From ASMP01 sp964555925 (GTDB lineage Archaea; Nanobdellota; Nanobdellia; Pacearchaeales; GW2011-AR1): a stretch of DNA of 16,643 nt. The notes beneath the pieces are model-generated. The model saw only the letters and a program-made list of their open reading frames with translations. It searched no databases and was not told the origin of the DNA. The stretch lies in the NCBI GenBank assembly GCA_964555925.1, contig CAZKUJ010000014.1, positions 1 to 16,643 on the forward strand, read 5' to 3'. Made by a program: the position numbers and the translations under genes. Shown here in pieces: positions 8,101 to 14,585 of this stretch; the first letter of the stretch is position 1; each line of letters opens with the position of its first letter.

Positions 8101-8376
8101 ATGAAAGCATTGAAACCGAGTCTTAGAGAGAAAAAGCGATATCTCCTTATTAACGGGAAAATAAAAGATATTGAAAAATCTGTGCTCGAAGGCATAGGAA
8201 TTTTAGGAATGTCAAAAACAGCATTGAAATTAATTGAATTAAAAGGAGAAAAAGCAATAATTTCTGTAAATCGTGGGGCTGTTGATTCTGTTCGGGCTTG
8301 CTTTGCAATCTGGCCTGAAAGAATAGAAGTTAAAAGGGTGTCTGGAACTCTAAAAGGATTAAGAAAAAAAGCTTAG
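8101..8376 (+). CDS. rnp2: RNase P protein component 2 (Pop5/Rnp2)
   Basis: A 91-residue homologue of Pop5, one of the protein subunits of archaeal RNase P, which removes 5' leaders from tRNA precursors. The N-terminus LKPSLREKKRYLLINGK is the family hallmark. The middle contains GILGMSKTALKLIELKGEKAIISVNR and a following segment on the alpha-beta fold, and the end is basic (KGLRKKA). Archaeal Pop5 is often nearer 120 residues, so this is a short form. It heads the superoperon ending in the exosome genes and lies three bases before ksgA. Rpp30, a partner often encoded in this cluster, is not in the window. Position and N-terminal motif make the call strong despite the length. Confidence 0.85.
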   Translation: MKALKPSLREKKRYLLINGKIKDIEKSVLEGIGILGMSKTALKLIELKGEKAIISVNRGAVDSVRACFAIWPERIEVKRVSGTLKGLRKKA

Positions 8377-8379
8377 AAA

Positions 8380-9213
8380 ATGTTTATTTCAAAAGAATCT
8401 GAAAATGTTTCCGATCTGTTTCTATCAAATAACATAGAAAAAGATTTGGATAAGGGTCAGCATTTTTTAATCGACTCTGAAATAATTGAGAAAGAAGTGG
8501 CTCTTGCAAAAATCTCTAAAAAGGACAAAATAATAGAAATCGGTGCCGGAGAAGGAAATCTTACAACAAAATTAGCACAAAAAGCAGGAAAAGTGCTTGC
8601 TTTTGAAATTGATAAAAGATATGCTGAAAAATTAGGGGATTTGAAAGAGAAACAGAATAATCTGGAAATTATATATGATAATGCTTTTAATTATTCCTGG
8701 AAAGGCTATGCAAAAATCGTTTCCAATATTCCTTATTTTATTTCAGAGCAATTAATAAAAAAATCAATAGCAGATGAAATTCCCGAGATTGTGCTGATAG
8801 TTGGAGAAAATTTTAAGAAAATTTTGGAAGAAAACAAGTCAAAAATGGGTATTATTTCTAATTTATTTTATAATATTAATTTTACATTAGAAGTAGATAA
8901 AAAGTGCTTTTCACCCCCTCCAAAAAATAATTCTTGGTTGATAAGGCTTGAAAGCAAAAAGAAATTATCTTTTGAGGAATCGCTTTTGGCTTCTATTTTG
9001 AAGAAAAACGGGAAAATAAAAAATGCACTGCTTTATTCTTTAGTTGAAAGAGGAAAAACCAAAAGAGAATCAAGAAAAATAATAGAGGATATGGGCTTTT
9101 CAAAACAAGTATTAGAAAAGCCAATAAGCAGAATTACAGGGAGATTTTTAATAAGATTAGCTAAAAATTTGGAAAAATTAACTTTCACAATCAAGCGAAA
9201 ACCTTTTAAATAA
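8380..9213 (+). CDS. ksgA: 16S rRNA (adenine-N6,N6)-dimethyltransferase KsgA/Dim1 (RsmA)
   Basis: A 277-residue class I SAM-dependent methyltransferase. GQHFL (26-30), the SAM loop EIGAGEGNLT (53-62), the acidic E76 in AFEID, D100 at the end of strand 4, and the catalytic NIPYF (116-120, the family's NLPY with Ile for Leu) all occur in order. A C-terminal helical rRNA-binding domain follows to the end. The enzyme dimethylates two adjacent adenosines in the 3'-terminal helix of 16S rRNA late in small-subunit assembly. It follows pop5 by three bases, so the two are probably cotranscribed. Finding ksgA between an RNase P subunit and psmA is not the textbook order of this cluster. Confidence 0.95.
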   Translation: MFISKESENVSDLFLSNNIEKDLDKGQHFLIDSEIIEKEVALAKISKKDKIIEIGAGEGNLTTKLAQKAGKVLAFEIDKRYAEKLGDLKEKQNNLEIIYDNAFNYSWKGYAKIVSNIPYFISEQLIKKSIADEIPEIVLIVGENFKKILEENKSKMGIISNLFYNINFTLEVDKKCFSPPPKNNSWLIRLESKKKLSFEESLLASILKKNGKIKNALLYSLVERGKTKRESRKIIEDMGFSKQVLEKPISRITGRFLIRLAKNLEKLTFTIKRKPFK

Positions 9214-9254
9214 ATTAAATTTTAGTTTTTGATAAGAAGAAGAAAATAGAGTAA

Positions 9255-9266
9255 GTTTATTATAAG
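9255..9266 (+). promoter_or_regulatory. TATA box for psmA and the exosome genes
   Basis: GTTTATTATAAG is centred 26 bases before the psmA ATG, which predicts a leaderless transcript. It lies in the only sizeable gap (73 bases) inside the pop5-to-rrp42 run, so psmA-SBDS-rrp4-rrp41-rrp42 may be a separate transcription unit. Confidence 0.6.
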
Positions 9267-9286
9267 ATTTTCTTAAATTAGAAAAA

Positions 9287-10012
9287 ATGGAAATGCCTAT
9301 AGATATGCAACATCAAGCCATGGGCTATGATAGAACTGCGACAATGTTTTCTCCTGAAGGGACAATTCTTCAGGTTGAATATGCACAAAAAACAGTCAGA
9401 TTAGGTAGTTCTAGCATAGGAATGATTTGTTCAGACGGAGTTTTTTTAATGGCTGACAAAAGATTAAAGGACACCCTTATAGCTGAGACACTTGCGCACA
9501 AGATTTACGAAATTGATTTACATCTAATAGTCAGCACAGCAGGAATTGTTTCTGATGCAAGAATTCTTATTGAAAAAGCCCAGGTTGTCGCTCAACAACA
9601 TAGAATAGTTTATGATTCCCCTATAGAACCAGAAGTTATAATAAAAGATCTTTCAAATTTAAAACAACAATTCACTCAATATGGTGGAGCTAGGCCGTTT
9701 GGAGTTTCTTTAATGCTAGCCGGAATTAATAACAAAAAGCCGGAACTTTATACAAGTGATGTAACTGGAAATTATTTTGCTTATTACGCAAACGCTATCG
9801 GAGAAAATGACGAAAAAATAAAGGAAAAACTTCGCGAAAAATACAAAAAGGATAATATTATTAAAAAAAATGCAAAAATCGCTTTGGATATATTTAGAGA
9901 AGTTCAAGGTAAAAATTTTGACCTTGCCCGTTTTGAATTAGTTTATATTAAAAGTGAAGAAGGAAAACTTAAAAGATTGATTAAGGGGGAAATAAGTGAT
10001 TTTATTAAGTAA
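9287..10012 (+). CDS. psmA: Proteasome subunit alpha
   Basis: A 241-residue 20S proteasome alpha subunit. The N-terminal gate region carries the alpha signature YDRTATMFSPEGTILQVEYA starting at residue 14. The catalytic threonine of beta subunits is absent, as expected for the structural outer ring. The body (MADKRL, GARPFGVSLMLAG, YTSDVTGNYFAYYANAIG) follows the family throughout. Seven copies form each outer ring, control substrate entry and dock the AAA ATPase activator, which is not encoded here. SBDS starts one base after its stop, so translation is probably coupled. A TATA box at -26 suggests a leaderless mRNA. Confidence 0.96.
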   Translation: MEMPIDMQHQAMGYDRTATMFSPEGTILQVEYAQKTVRLGSSSIGMICSDGVFLMADKRLKDTLIAETLAHKIYEIDLHLIVSTAGIVSDARILIEKAQVVAQQHRIVYDSPIEPEVIIKDLSNLKQQFTQYGGARPFGVSLMLAGINNKKPELYTSDVTGNYFAYYANAIGENDEKIKEKLREKYKKDNIIKKNAKIALDIFREVQGKNFDLARFELVYIKSEEGKLKRLIKGEISDFIK

Positions 10013-10013
10013 G

Positions 10014-10697
10014 ATGGTTCAAACTACTGCGCGATTAAAAAAATTCGGTAAAAATTTTGAAATTATTGTTGACCTTGAAAAAGCACTTAAATTCAAAAAA
10101 GGAGAATCTTCTGACAGAAATTTTCTAGAAATAGATAAAATTTTTAGTGACTCAAAAAAGGGTTTGAATGCTTCTTCAAAAGATATGGAAGAAGCTTTTG
10201 GAACAATCGATATAAATTCTGCTGCTGAAAAAATAATAAAAGAAGGAGAAATTCTTTTAAATCAGGATTATAGAGAGGAAGAAAAAGAAAAGAGAATTAA
10301 TCAAATTGTTGATTTCTTAACAAAAGGTGCTGTTGATCCTCAAACAGGAAATCCGCACACGCCTGAAAGAATTAGAAATGCTTTAGAACAAACTCAAATA
10401 AATCTAAAAAAAATTCCAATAGAAGAGCAGATTAAAGAAATTATTGAAAAATTAAGTAAGGTTCTTCCAATAAGACTCGAAACAAAAAGAATAAAAATAA
10501 CTATTCCTGCAATTCATACTGGAAAAGCTTACGGAGTAATAAATCCATATAAAGAAAAAGAAAACTGGCTAAATAATGGTGATTTGGAAGTTATTGTTTC
10601 AATTTTTGCAGGAAACCAGCTTTTTTCATTTTATGACAAATTAAATTCAGTAACTCATGGTTCTGCAATAACAGAAGAGATAAAAGATGAAAGATAA
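10014..10697 (+). CDS. Ribosome maturation protein SDO1/SBDS
   Basis: A 227-residue SBDS homologue. The start is the ATG one base after the psmA stop (MVQTTARLKKFGKNFEI); an in-frame ATG 18 bases upstream would lie inside psmA and adds nothing typical of the family. The N-terminal domain runs to about residue 90, with FEIIVDLEKALKFKKG and the helix IFSDSKKG. A central helical domain includes the conserved NPHTPERI stretch, and a C-terminal ferredoxin-like domain covers roughly 155-227. SBDS works with elongation factor 2 to release the anti-association factor aIF6 from new large subunits. Linkage to exosome genes is classic for archaea. The last 11 bases overlap rrp4. Confidence 0.95.
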   Translation: MVQTTARLKKFGKNFEIIVDLEKALKFKKGESSDRNFLEIDKIFSDSKKGLNASSKDMEEAFGTIDINSAAEKIIKEGEILLNQDYREEEKEKRINQIVDFLTKGAVDPQTGNPHTPERIRNALEQTQINLKKIPIEEQIKEIIEKLSKVLPIRLETKRIKITIPAIHTGKAYGVINPYKEKENWLNNGDLEVIVSIFAGNQLFSFYDKLNSVTHGSAITEEIKDER

Positions 10698-11382
10698 AAA
10701 TAATAGAGAAATTGTAATTCCCGGAGAAGTTATCGCGAAGGGACAAGATTATCTTCCTGGAGAAGGAACTGAAAAAATTGGAGAAGAAATTATAGCTATA
10801 AGATACGGACTAGCTGAAGAATTCAATCGGCTCATAAGAGTAATTCCTTTGTCTGGAGTTTATCAGCCAAGAAATGGAAATGTGATTATTGGCGAGGTTG
10901 AGAACATCACTTTTTATGGATGGGTAATCGGATTAGATGCTCCAGAAGATGCGTTTTTGCCTCTTCAAGAAGTTCCAAAATATGTGAGCAAGGACGGATT
11001 AAGCGATGTTTTTGATATAGGAGATATGGTCGTAGCAAAAATTGTTGGCATAACAAATCGGGGAATAGATTTAACTGTAAAAGGCAGGGGGCTTGGAAAA
11101 ATAGACGGGGGAATTATTATGCAAATAAATCCAAGCAAGGTACCGAGGATTATAGGAAAAGAAGGAAGTATGATAAATCTTATAAAAAAGGAATCTAATT
11201 GTGACATTACTGTTGGACAGAATGGCTTAATTTGGATAATAGGAGATGAAATTGAAAATGAACTTTTAGTAAAAAAAGCCGTAAACTTTATTGCAGAAAG
11301 ATCTTTTGCCCAAGGTTTAACTGATGAAATACAAGAATGGTTTGAAAAAGAAAAACATTCTGATAAGGAGTATAAAAAATGA
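10687..11382 (+). CDS. rrp4: Exosome complex RNA-binding protein Rrp4
   Basis: A 231-residue cap subunit of the archaeal exosome. The N-terminal domain has IVIPGEVIAKGQDYLPGEGT (9-28). The S1 RNA-binding domain spans about residues 62-135 and the KH domain about 143-215, with its GxxG loop as IIGKEG at 155-160. Three copies sit on the Rrp41-Rrp42 hexamer and guide single-stranded RNA into the pore. The gene overlaps SBDS by 11 bases and its TGA overlaps the rrp41 ATG in an ATGA, so translational coupling is likely on both sides. No feature departs from the family. Confidence 0.95.
   Translation: MKDKNNREIVIPGEVIAKGQDYLPGEGTEKIGEEIIAIRYGLAEEFNRLIRVIPLSGVYQPRNGNVIIGEVENITFYGWVIGLDAPEDAFLPLQEVPKYVSKDGLSDVFDIGDMVVAKIVGITNRGIDLTVKGRGLGKIDGGIIMQINPSKVPRIIGKEGSMINLIKKESNCDITVGQNGLIWIIGDEIENELLVKKAVNFIAERSFAQGLTDEIQEWFEKEKHSDKEYKK
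11365..11370 (+). promoter_or_regulatory. Ribosome binding site for rrp41
   Basis: AAGGAG lies 8 bases before the rrp41 ATG, inside the rrp4 coding sequence. It is the clearest Shine-Dalgarno-like element in the window and supports the ATG at 11379, which overlaps the rrp4 stop. Genes with a TATA box at -26 lack such a site. Confidence 0.55.
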
Positions 11383-12074
11383 CAGCGTTTAAAAGACCTG
11401 ATGGAAGAAAAATTGAAGAAACAAGAAAAATGCAAGCTAAAGTCGGAGTTGTACCAAACGCAGATGGAAGCGCAATGTTTTCATTTGGAGACACAATCGC
11501 AATAGCTGCTGTTTATGGTCCTAAAAAAATGCATCCGCAGCATCAGCAAAATCCTGAAAAAGGAACATTAAGATGCAATTACGGTATGCTTAGTTTTTCT
11601 GTTACAGAAAGAATTCGGCCTGGTCCAAGCAGAAGAAGTACAGAAATAAGCAAGATAACAGAATGGGCTCTTGAACCAATTCTTATGATAAAAAAATATC
11701 CAAACATGGTCATAGACGTGCACATAAATATTCTTCAAGCTGATGCTTCAACAAGATGCGCGGGAATTAATGCGGCTGCTCTTGCCCTTGCGCAAGCAGG
11801 TATTCCTATGAAAAGTTTAGTATCAAGTGTTTCAATAGGTAAGTTAGATAAACAACTTGTTGTAGATTTAACCAAAGAAGAAGAAGATTGGGAAGAAGGA
11901 GAAGGCTCAACAGATATTCCAATCACAATGACTCCCCGGGGTGAGATAACACATATTCAATTAGATGGAAGAATTACTTCAAAAGAATTAAAAGAAGCTA
12001 TTGAACTTGCACGAAAAGCAGGAAAAGAAATTTACGAAGTCCAGAAAAAAGCATTAAAGGAGTCGTTGAAATAA
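11379..12074 (+). CDS. rrp41: Exosome catalytic subunit Rrp41 (RNase PH fold)
   Basis: A 231-residue RNase PH-like subunit, the phosphorolytic 3'-5' exonuclease of the archaeal exosome. Visible motifs are FKRPDGRK (4-11), RIRPGPSRRSTEI with the RNA/phosphate-binding R85-R86, LQADASTRCAGINAA (119-133), and the acidic catalytic segment from D163 to D179. In relatives the two metal-linked aspartates of that segment sit six residues apart (ED....D[ML]P); here D170 and D179 are nine apart, with an E/G-rich insert WEEGEGST between them. The reading frame is intact, and D179-I-P keeps the second site. It pairs with Rrp42, two bases downstream, to form the hexameric ring. Identity is secure; the effect of the insert on activity is unknown. 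Confidence 0.95.
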   Translation: MTAFKRPDGRKIEETRKMQAKVGVVPNADGSAMFSFGDTIAIAAVYGPKKMHPQHQQNPEKGTLRCNYGMLSFSVTERIRPGPSRRSTEISKITEWALEPILMIKKYPNMVIDVHINILQADASTRCAGINAAALALAQAGIPMKSLVSSVSIGKLDKQLVVDLTKEEEDWEEGEGSTDIPITMTPRGEITHIQLDGRITSKELKEAIELARKAGKEIYEVQKKALKESLK

Positions 12075-12076
12075 AA

Positions 12077-12877
12077 ATGGAAACTTCAAGATTAACAGGA
12101 AATAGAATAAAAGAATATCTTTCACAAGGAAAAAGATTTGATGAAAGAGGTTTGGAAGAGTTTAGAAAAATAATTGTGGAAAAAAACATTTCAAAAAAAG
12201 CAGAAGGTTCTGCAAGAGTCAAAATAGGAAATACAGAGGTTATTGTTGGAGTTAAACTTGATGCTTCGGCACCATATCCTGATTCTCCAGACAAAGGAAA
12301 TTTAATGGTAACGGCAGAATTGCTTCCTTTAAGCTCAGAAAGATTTGAAAGCGGACCTCCAAGATTTCCTGCAATTGAAATTGGAAGATTAATTGATCGA
12401 GGAATAAGAGAAAGCAAATTCATCGAATTGGAAAAATTATGCATAAAAGAAGGAGAAAAAGTCTGGTCAATTTTCATAGATATTTATCCTATAAACGACG
12501 ACGGAAATTTAATTGATGCTGCAGGAATTGGCGCCATAATTGCATTAAAAACAGCCAGATTGCCAAAATATGATGAAAAAGCTGAAAGAGTTGTTTACGG
12601 AGAATTTACAGACAAAAAAATACCTCTTTCAAAAAATATTCCAATAATTATAACTGCCCACAAGATAGGAGATAATTTAATTGTGGATCCGACGCTTGAA
12701 GAAGAAGATGTTAGTGATTTAAGAATTACCATCGGTGGATCTGTAAACGGAACTATTTTTTCATTGCAAAAAGGTAATTCAAAGGAAATAAGTATAGAAG
12801 ATATGCATAAAATTTTAGATTTCACTGAAAAAACTAGAAAAAAAGTTTTTTCCGAAATAGAAAAATATTTAGATTAA
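12077..12877 (+). CDS. rrp42: Exosome complex component Rrp42
   Basis: A 266-residue RNase PH-fold subunit that completes the ring with Rrp41. In archaea it lacks catalytic residues itself but shapes the RNA-binding site. The family features are RFDERGLEEFR near residue 20, GSARVKIGNTEVIVGVK, an ASAPYPDSPDKGNLMV loop, and EIGRLIDRGIRESKFI, which carries the arginines that contact RNA. They are followed by SIFIDIYPINDDGNLIDAAG and DPTLEEEDV. Only two bases separate it from rrp41, and an AAAGGAG stretch lies about 14 bases before its start. It is the last gene of the exosome set; rpl37ae, a common next gene in other archaea, does not follow. Confidence 0.95.
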   Translation: METSRLTGNRIKEYLSQGKRFDERGLEEFRKIIVEKNISKKAEGSARVKIGNTEVIVGVKLDASAPYPDSPDKGNLMVTAELLPLSSERFESGPPRFPAIEIGRLIDRGIRESKFIELEKLCIKEGEKVWSIFIDIYPINDDGNLIDAAGIGAIIALKTARLPKYDEKAERVVYGEFTDKKIPLSKNIPIIITAHKIGDNLIVDPTLEEEDVSDLRITIGGSVNGTIFSLQKGNSKEISIEDMHKILDFTEKTRKKVFSEIEKYLD

Positions 12878-12913
12878 CACTAAAAATTAAATCATTTAAA
12901 AGATTAATATAAA

Positions 12914-13297
12914 ATGCCTGAACCAAAATTAAAAGACAAATTAACAAAATATGAAACAGCGAGGATAATCGGAGCAAGAGCTCTGCAGATTGCAATGAAC
13001 GCACCACTTTTGGTGAAATTAAGCAAAGAAGAATTAGAAAAAATACAATATGACGCCTTGAAAATAGCTGAAATTGAATTGGAATCTGATGTTCTCCCTA
13101 TTTCTGTTAAAAGGCCATTTCCAAAAAGAAAAGAAGAGAAACTGAAAAGAGTTAAAGAATATGCGAGTGATGAAAAATTGGAAAAGAAGATGTCTCAAGA
13201 AGAGGAAGAAATTGCAAAAGAGGGAGAAATTATGGGTCTTGTTAATCCTGAAGAAGAGGCAGAAGAAATTTCTGAAGAAGTTAAAGAAGAGGAATAA
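12914..13297 (+). CDS. rpoK: DNA-directed RNA polymerase subunit K (Rpo6) with acidic C-terminal extension
   Basis: The Rpb6/omega homologue of archaeal RNA polymerase, which helps assemble and stabilise the large subunits. The core occupies about residues 10-70: LTKYETARIIGARALQIAMNA (from residue 10), then IAEIELESDVLPISVKRPFP. Archaeal RpoK is usually about 55-90 residues, but this one has 127. Residues 71-92 are lysine-rich, and 95-127 are dominated by Glu, with 18 Glu, few hydrophobics and a KEEE end. The extension looks disordered and is encoded in the same open frame with no sign of a frameshift. The gene lies 36 bases after rrp42 and 62 before enolase, keeping the rpoK-eno-rps2 order of the conserved archaeal cluster. 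Confidence 0.93.
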   Translation: MPEPKLKDKLTKYETARIIGARALQIAMNAPLLVKLSKEELEKIQYDALKIAEIELESDVLPISVKRPFPKRKEEKLKRVKEYASDEKLEKKMSQEEEEIAKEGEIMGLVNPEEEAEEISEEVKEEE

Positions 13298-13326
13298 TTT
13301 TCCTAAATTTATCTTGTGAATTCAAT

Positions 13327-13338
13327 AAAGTATATAAA
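13327..13338 (+). promoter_or_regulatory. TATA box for enolase
   Basis: AAAGTATATAAA is centred 26-27 bases before the enolase ATG. It is one of the clearest TATA boxes in the window and predicts a leaderless transcript that starts separately from rpoK. Confidence 0.6.
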
Positions 13339-13359
13339 TCCTTTTTTATTTTTTCTTAG

Positions 13360-14523
13360 ATGGTTGTAATAAAGAAAGTGTCTGCTAAGCACATTCTAAA
13401 TTCATCTAAGGAAAAAACAATTTTTGTTTCTATTGACACAAATGTTGGAAGGTTTTTTTCCAGTGCACCAACGGGAAAATCAACAGGGAAATTTGAAGCA
13501 AAATCCTACAAACAAGATCTTGAAAAAGATATAGAAACTCTGAAAAAATTTTCAGATTATTTTTCTGAAGAGAATATAGATGATTTCAACGATTTGAGGA
13601 GAATAGAAGACATTGTTGAAGGCCATGTTGGAGCAAATACTATTTTTGCGCTTGAATCTGCTGTTCTTAAGGCTCTTGCAAAAGAAAAGAAAAAAGAAGT
13701 GTGGGAAATAATTAATTCAAACGCCGCAAAAAGGAAAAAATTTCCAAGAATTGTTGGAAACTGTGTTGGGGGAGGAAAACATTCAAAAGGAAAAAGACCG
13801 GATTTCCAAGAGTTTCTTTTGATTCCAAAAACAAATTCTGTTAAAGATGCATTTGAAATTTTAAAAAAAGCCAAAAAAGAATTAGTTTATTTGCTTAAGG
13901 AAAAAGATGAAAATTTTGATAATAAAAAAAATTGCGAAGATGCCTGGGAAACTTCTTTGAATGAAAAAGATGTTCTTGATATTTTAAAATCTCTTAAATT
14001 ACCTTTTGGATTAGATATTGCTGCATCCAGTTTTTATAAAAGAAAAAAGTATCATTATCAAAATCCCCCTCTTCAGAGAACAAAAGATGAACAATTTTCC
14101 TATGTTTCAAATATTCTAAAAAATTTTGGATTGATTTATGTTGAAGATCCTTTTGAAGAAGAAGATTTCGAAAGTTTTGCGCAACTTCATAAGAAATTTC
14201 CAGAAGCATTAATAGTGGGGGATGATTTAATTGTTACAAATTATAAAAGGCTTGAAAAAGCAATTGGGCTTAAAAGCATTAATGCTTTAATTGTAAAACC
14301 AAATCAAAACGGCTCTTTGATTGAAGTAAATAGAATATGCCAGCTTGCAAAAAAGAACAACATCCAAATAGTTTTCTCTCATAGAAGCGGAGAAACAGAA
14401 GAAGATATTCTTGCTGATCTTGCTTTTGGCTTTCAGGCTGATTTTTTGAAAACAGGAATAACTGGAAAAGAAAGAGAAATTAAAATAAAGCGACTGATTG
14501 AGATTGAAAGAAAATTGAAATAA
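13360..14523 (+). CDS. eno: Enolase (divergent)
   Basis: A 387-residue enolase, short of the usual 410-430. By comparison with yeast numbering the main active-site residues are present: H141 (GGGKHSKGK), E151 (FQEFLLIP), metal ligands D219 (LDIAASSF), E262 (YVEDPF) and D288/D289 (VGDDL), then K313 (IVKPNQNG), H341-R342-S343 and K364 (LKTGITG). Two family motifs are lost. The N-terminal SRGNPTVE is replaced by NSSKEKTIF, and the GDEGGFAP loop with the second catalytic glutamate is replaced by NCEDAWETS, where E193 may still align. The mobile loop reads APTGKSTG instead of VPSGASTG. The enzyme interconverts 2-phosphoglycerate and phosphoenolpyruvate. Its position between rpoK and rps2 is the standard archaeal one, so this is the orthologue, but its activity is less certain. 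Confidence 0.88.
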   Translation: MVVIKKVSAKHILNSSKEKTIFVSIDTNVGRFFSSAPTGKSTGKFEAKSYKQDLEKDIETLKKFSDYFSEENIDDFNDLRRIEDIVEGHVGANTIFALESAVLKALAKEKKKEVWEIINSNAAKRKKFPRIVGNCVGGGKHSKGKRPDFQEFLLIPKTNSVKDAFEILKKAKKELVYLLKEKDENFDNKKNCEDAWETSLNEKDVLDILKSLKLPFGLDIAASSFYKRKKYHYQNPPLQRTKDEQFSYVSNILKNFGLIYVEDPFEEEDFESFAQLHKKFPEALIVGDDLIVTNYKRLEKAIGLKSINALIVKPNQNGSLIEVNRICQLAKKNNIQIVFSHRSGETEEDILADLAFGFQADFLKTGITGKEREIKIKRLIEIERKLK

Positions 14524-14555
14524 GTTCCAAGAATTAGCCAACAGCCACCACAAAA

Positions 14556-14567
14556 CTTTTTAAATGC
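14556..14567 (+). promoter_or_regulatory. TATA box for rps2
   Basis: ACTTTTTAAATG is centred 24-25 bases before the rps2 ATG at 14586 and lies within the 62-base gap after enolase. This fits a leaderless transcript. Confidence 0.5.
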
Positions 14568-14585
14568 AAATCTCTCTGAATTTCA

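Noticed and set aside
9996..10013. Upstream ATG for SBDS inside psmA
   Set aside because: The family N-terminus begins at the ATG at 10014, one base after the psmA stop; the six extra residues are the frame-shifted end of psmA.
10965..11435. 156-codon minus-strand open frame across rrp4/rrp41
   Set aside because: It is antisense to two certain genes, has F/S/I-rich composition typical of the complement of AT-rich coding DNA, and shows no motif.
11998..12477. 159-codon minus-strand open frame across rrp42
   Set aside because: It is antisense to a conserved gene, with low-complexity S/L/F content and no promoter spacing.
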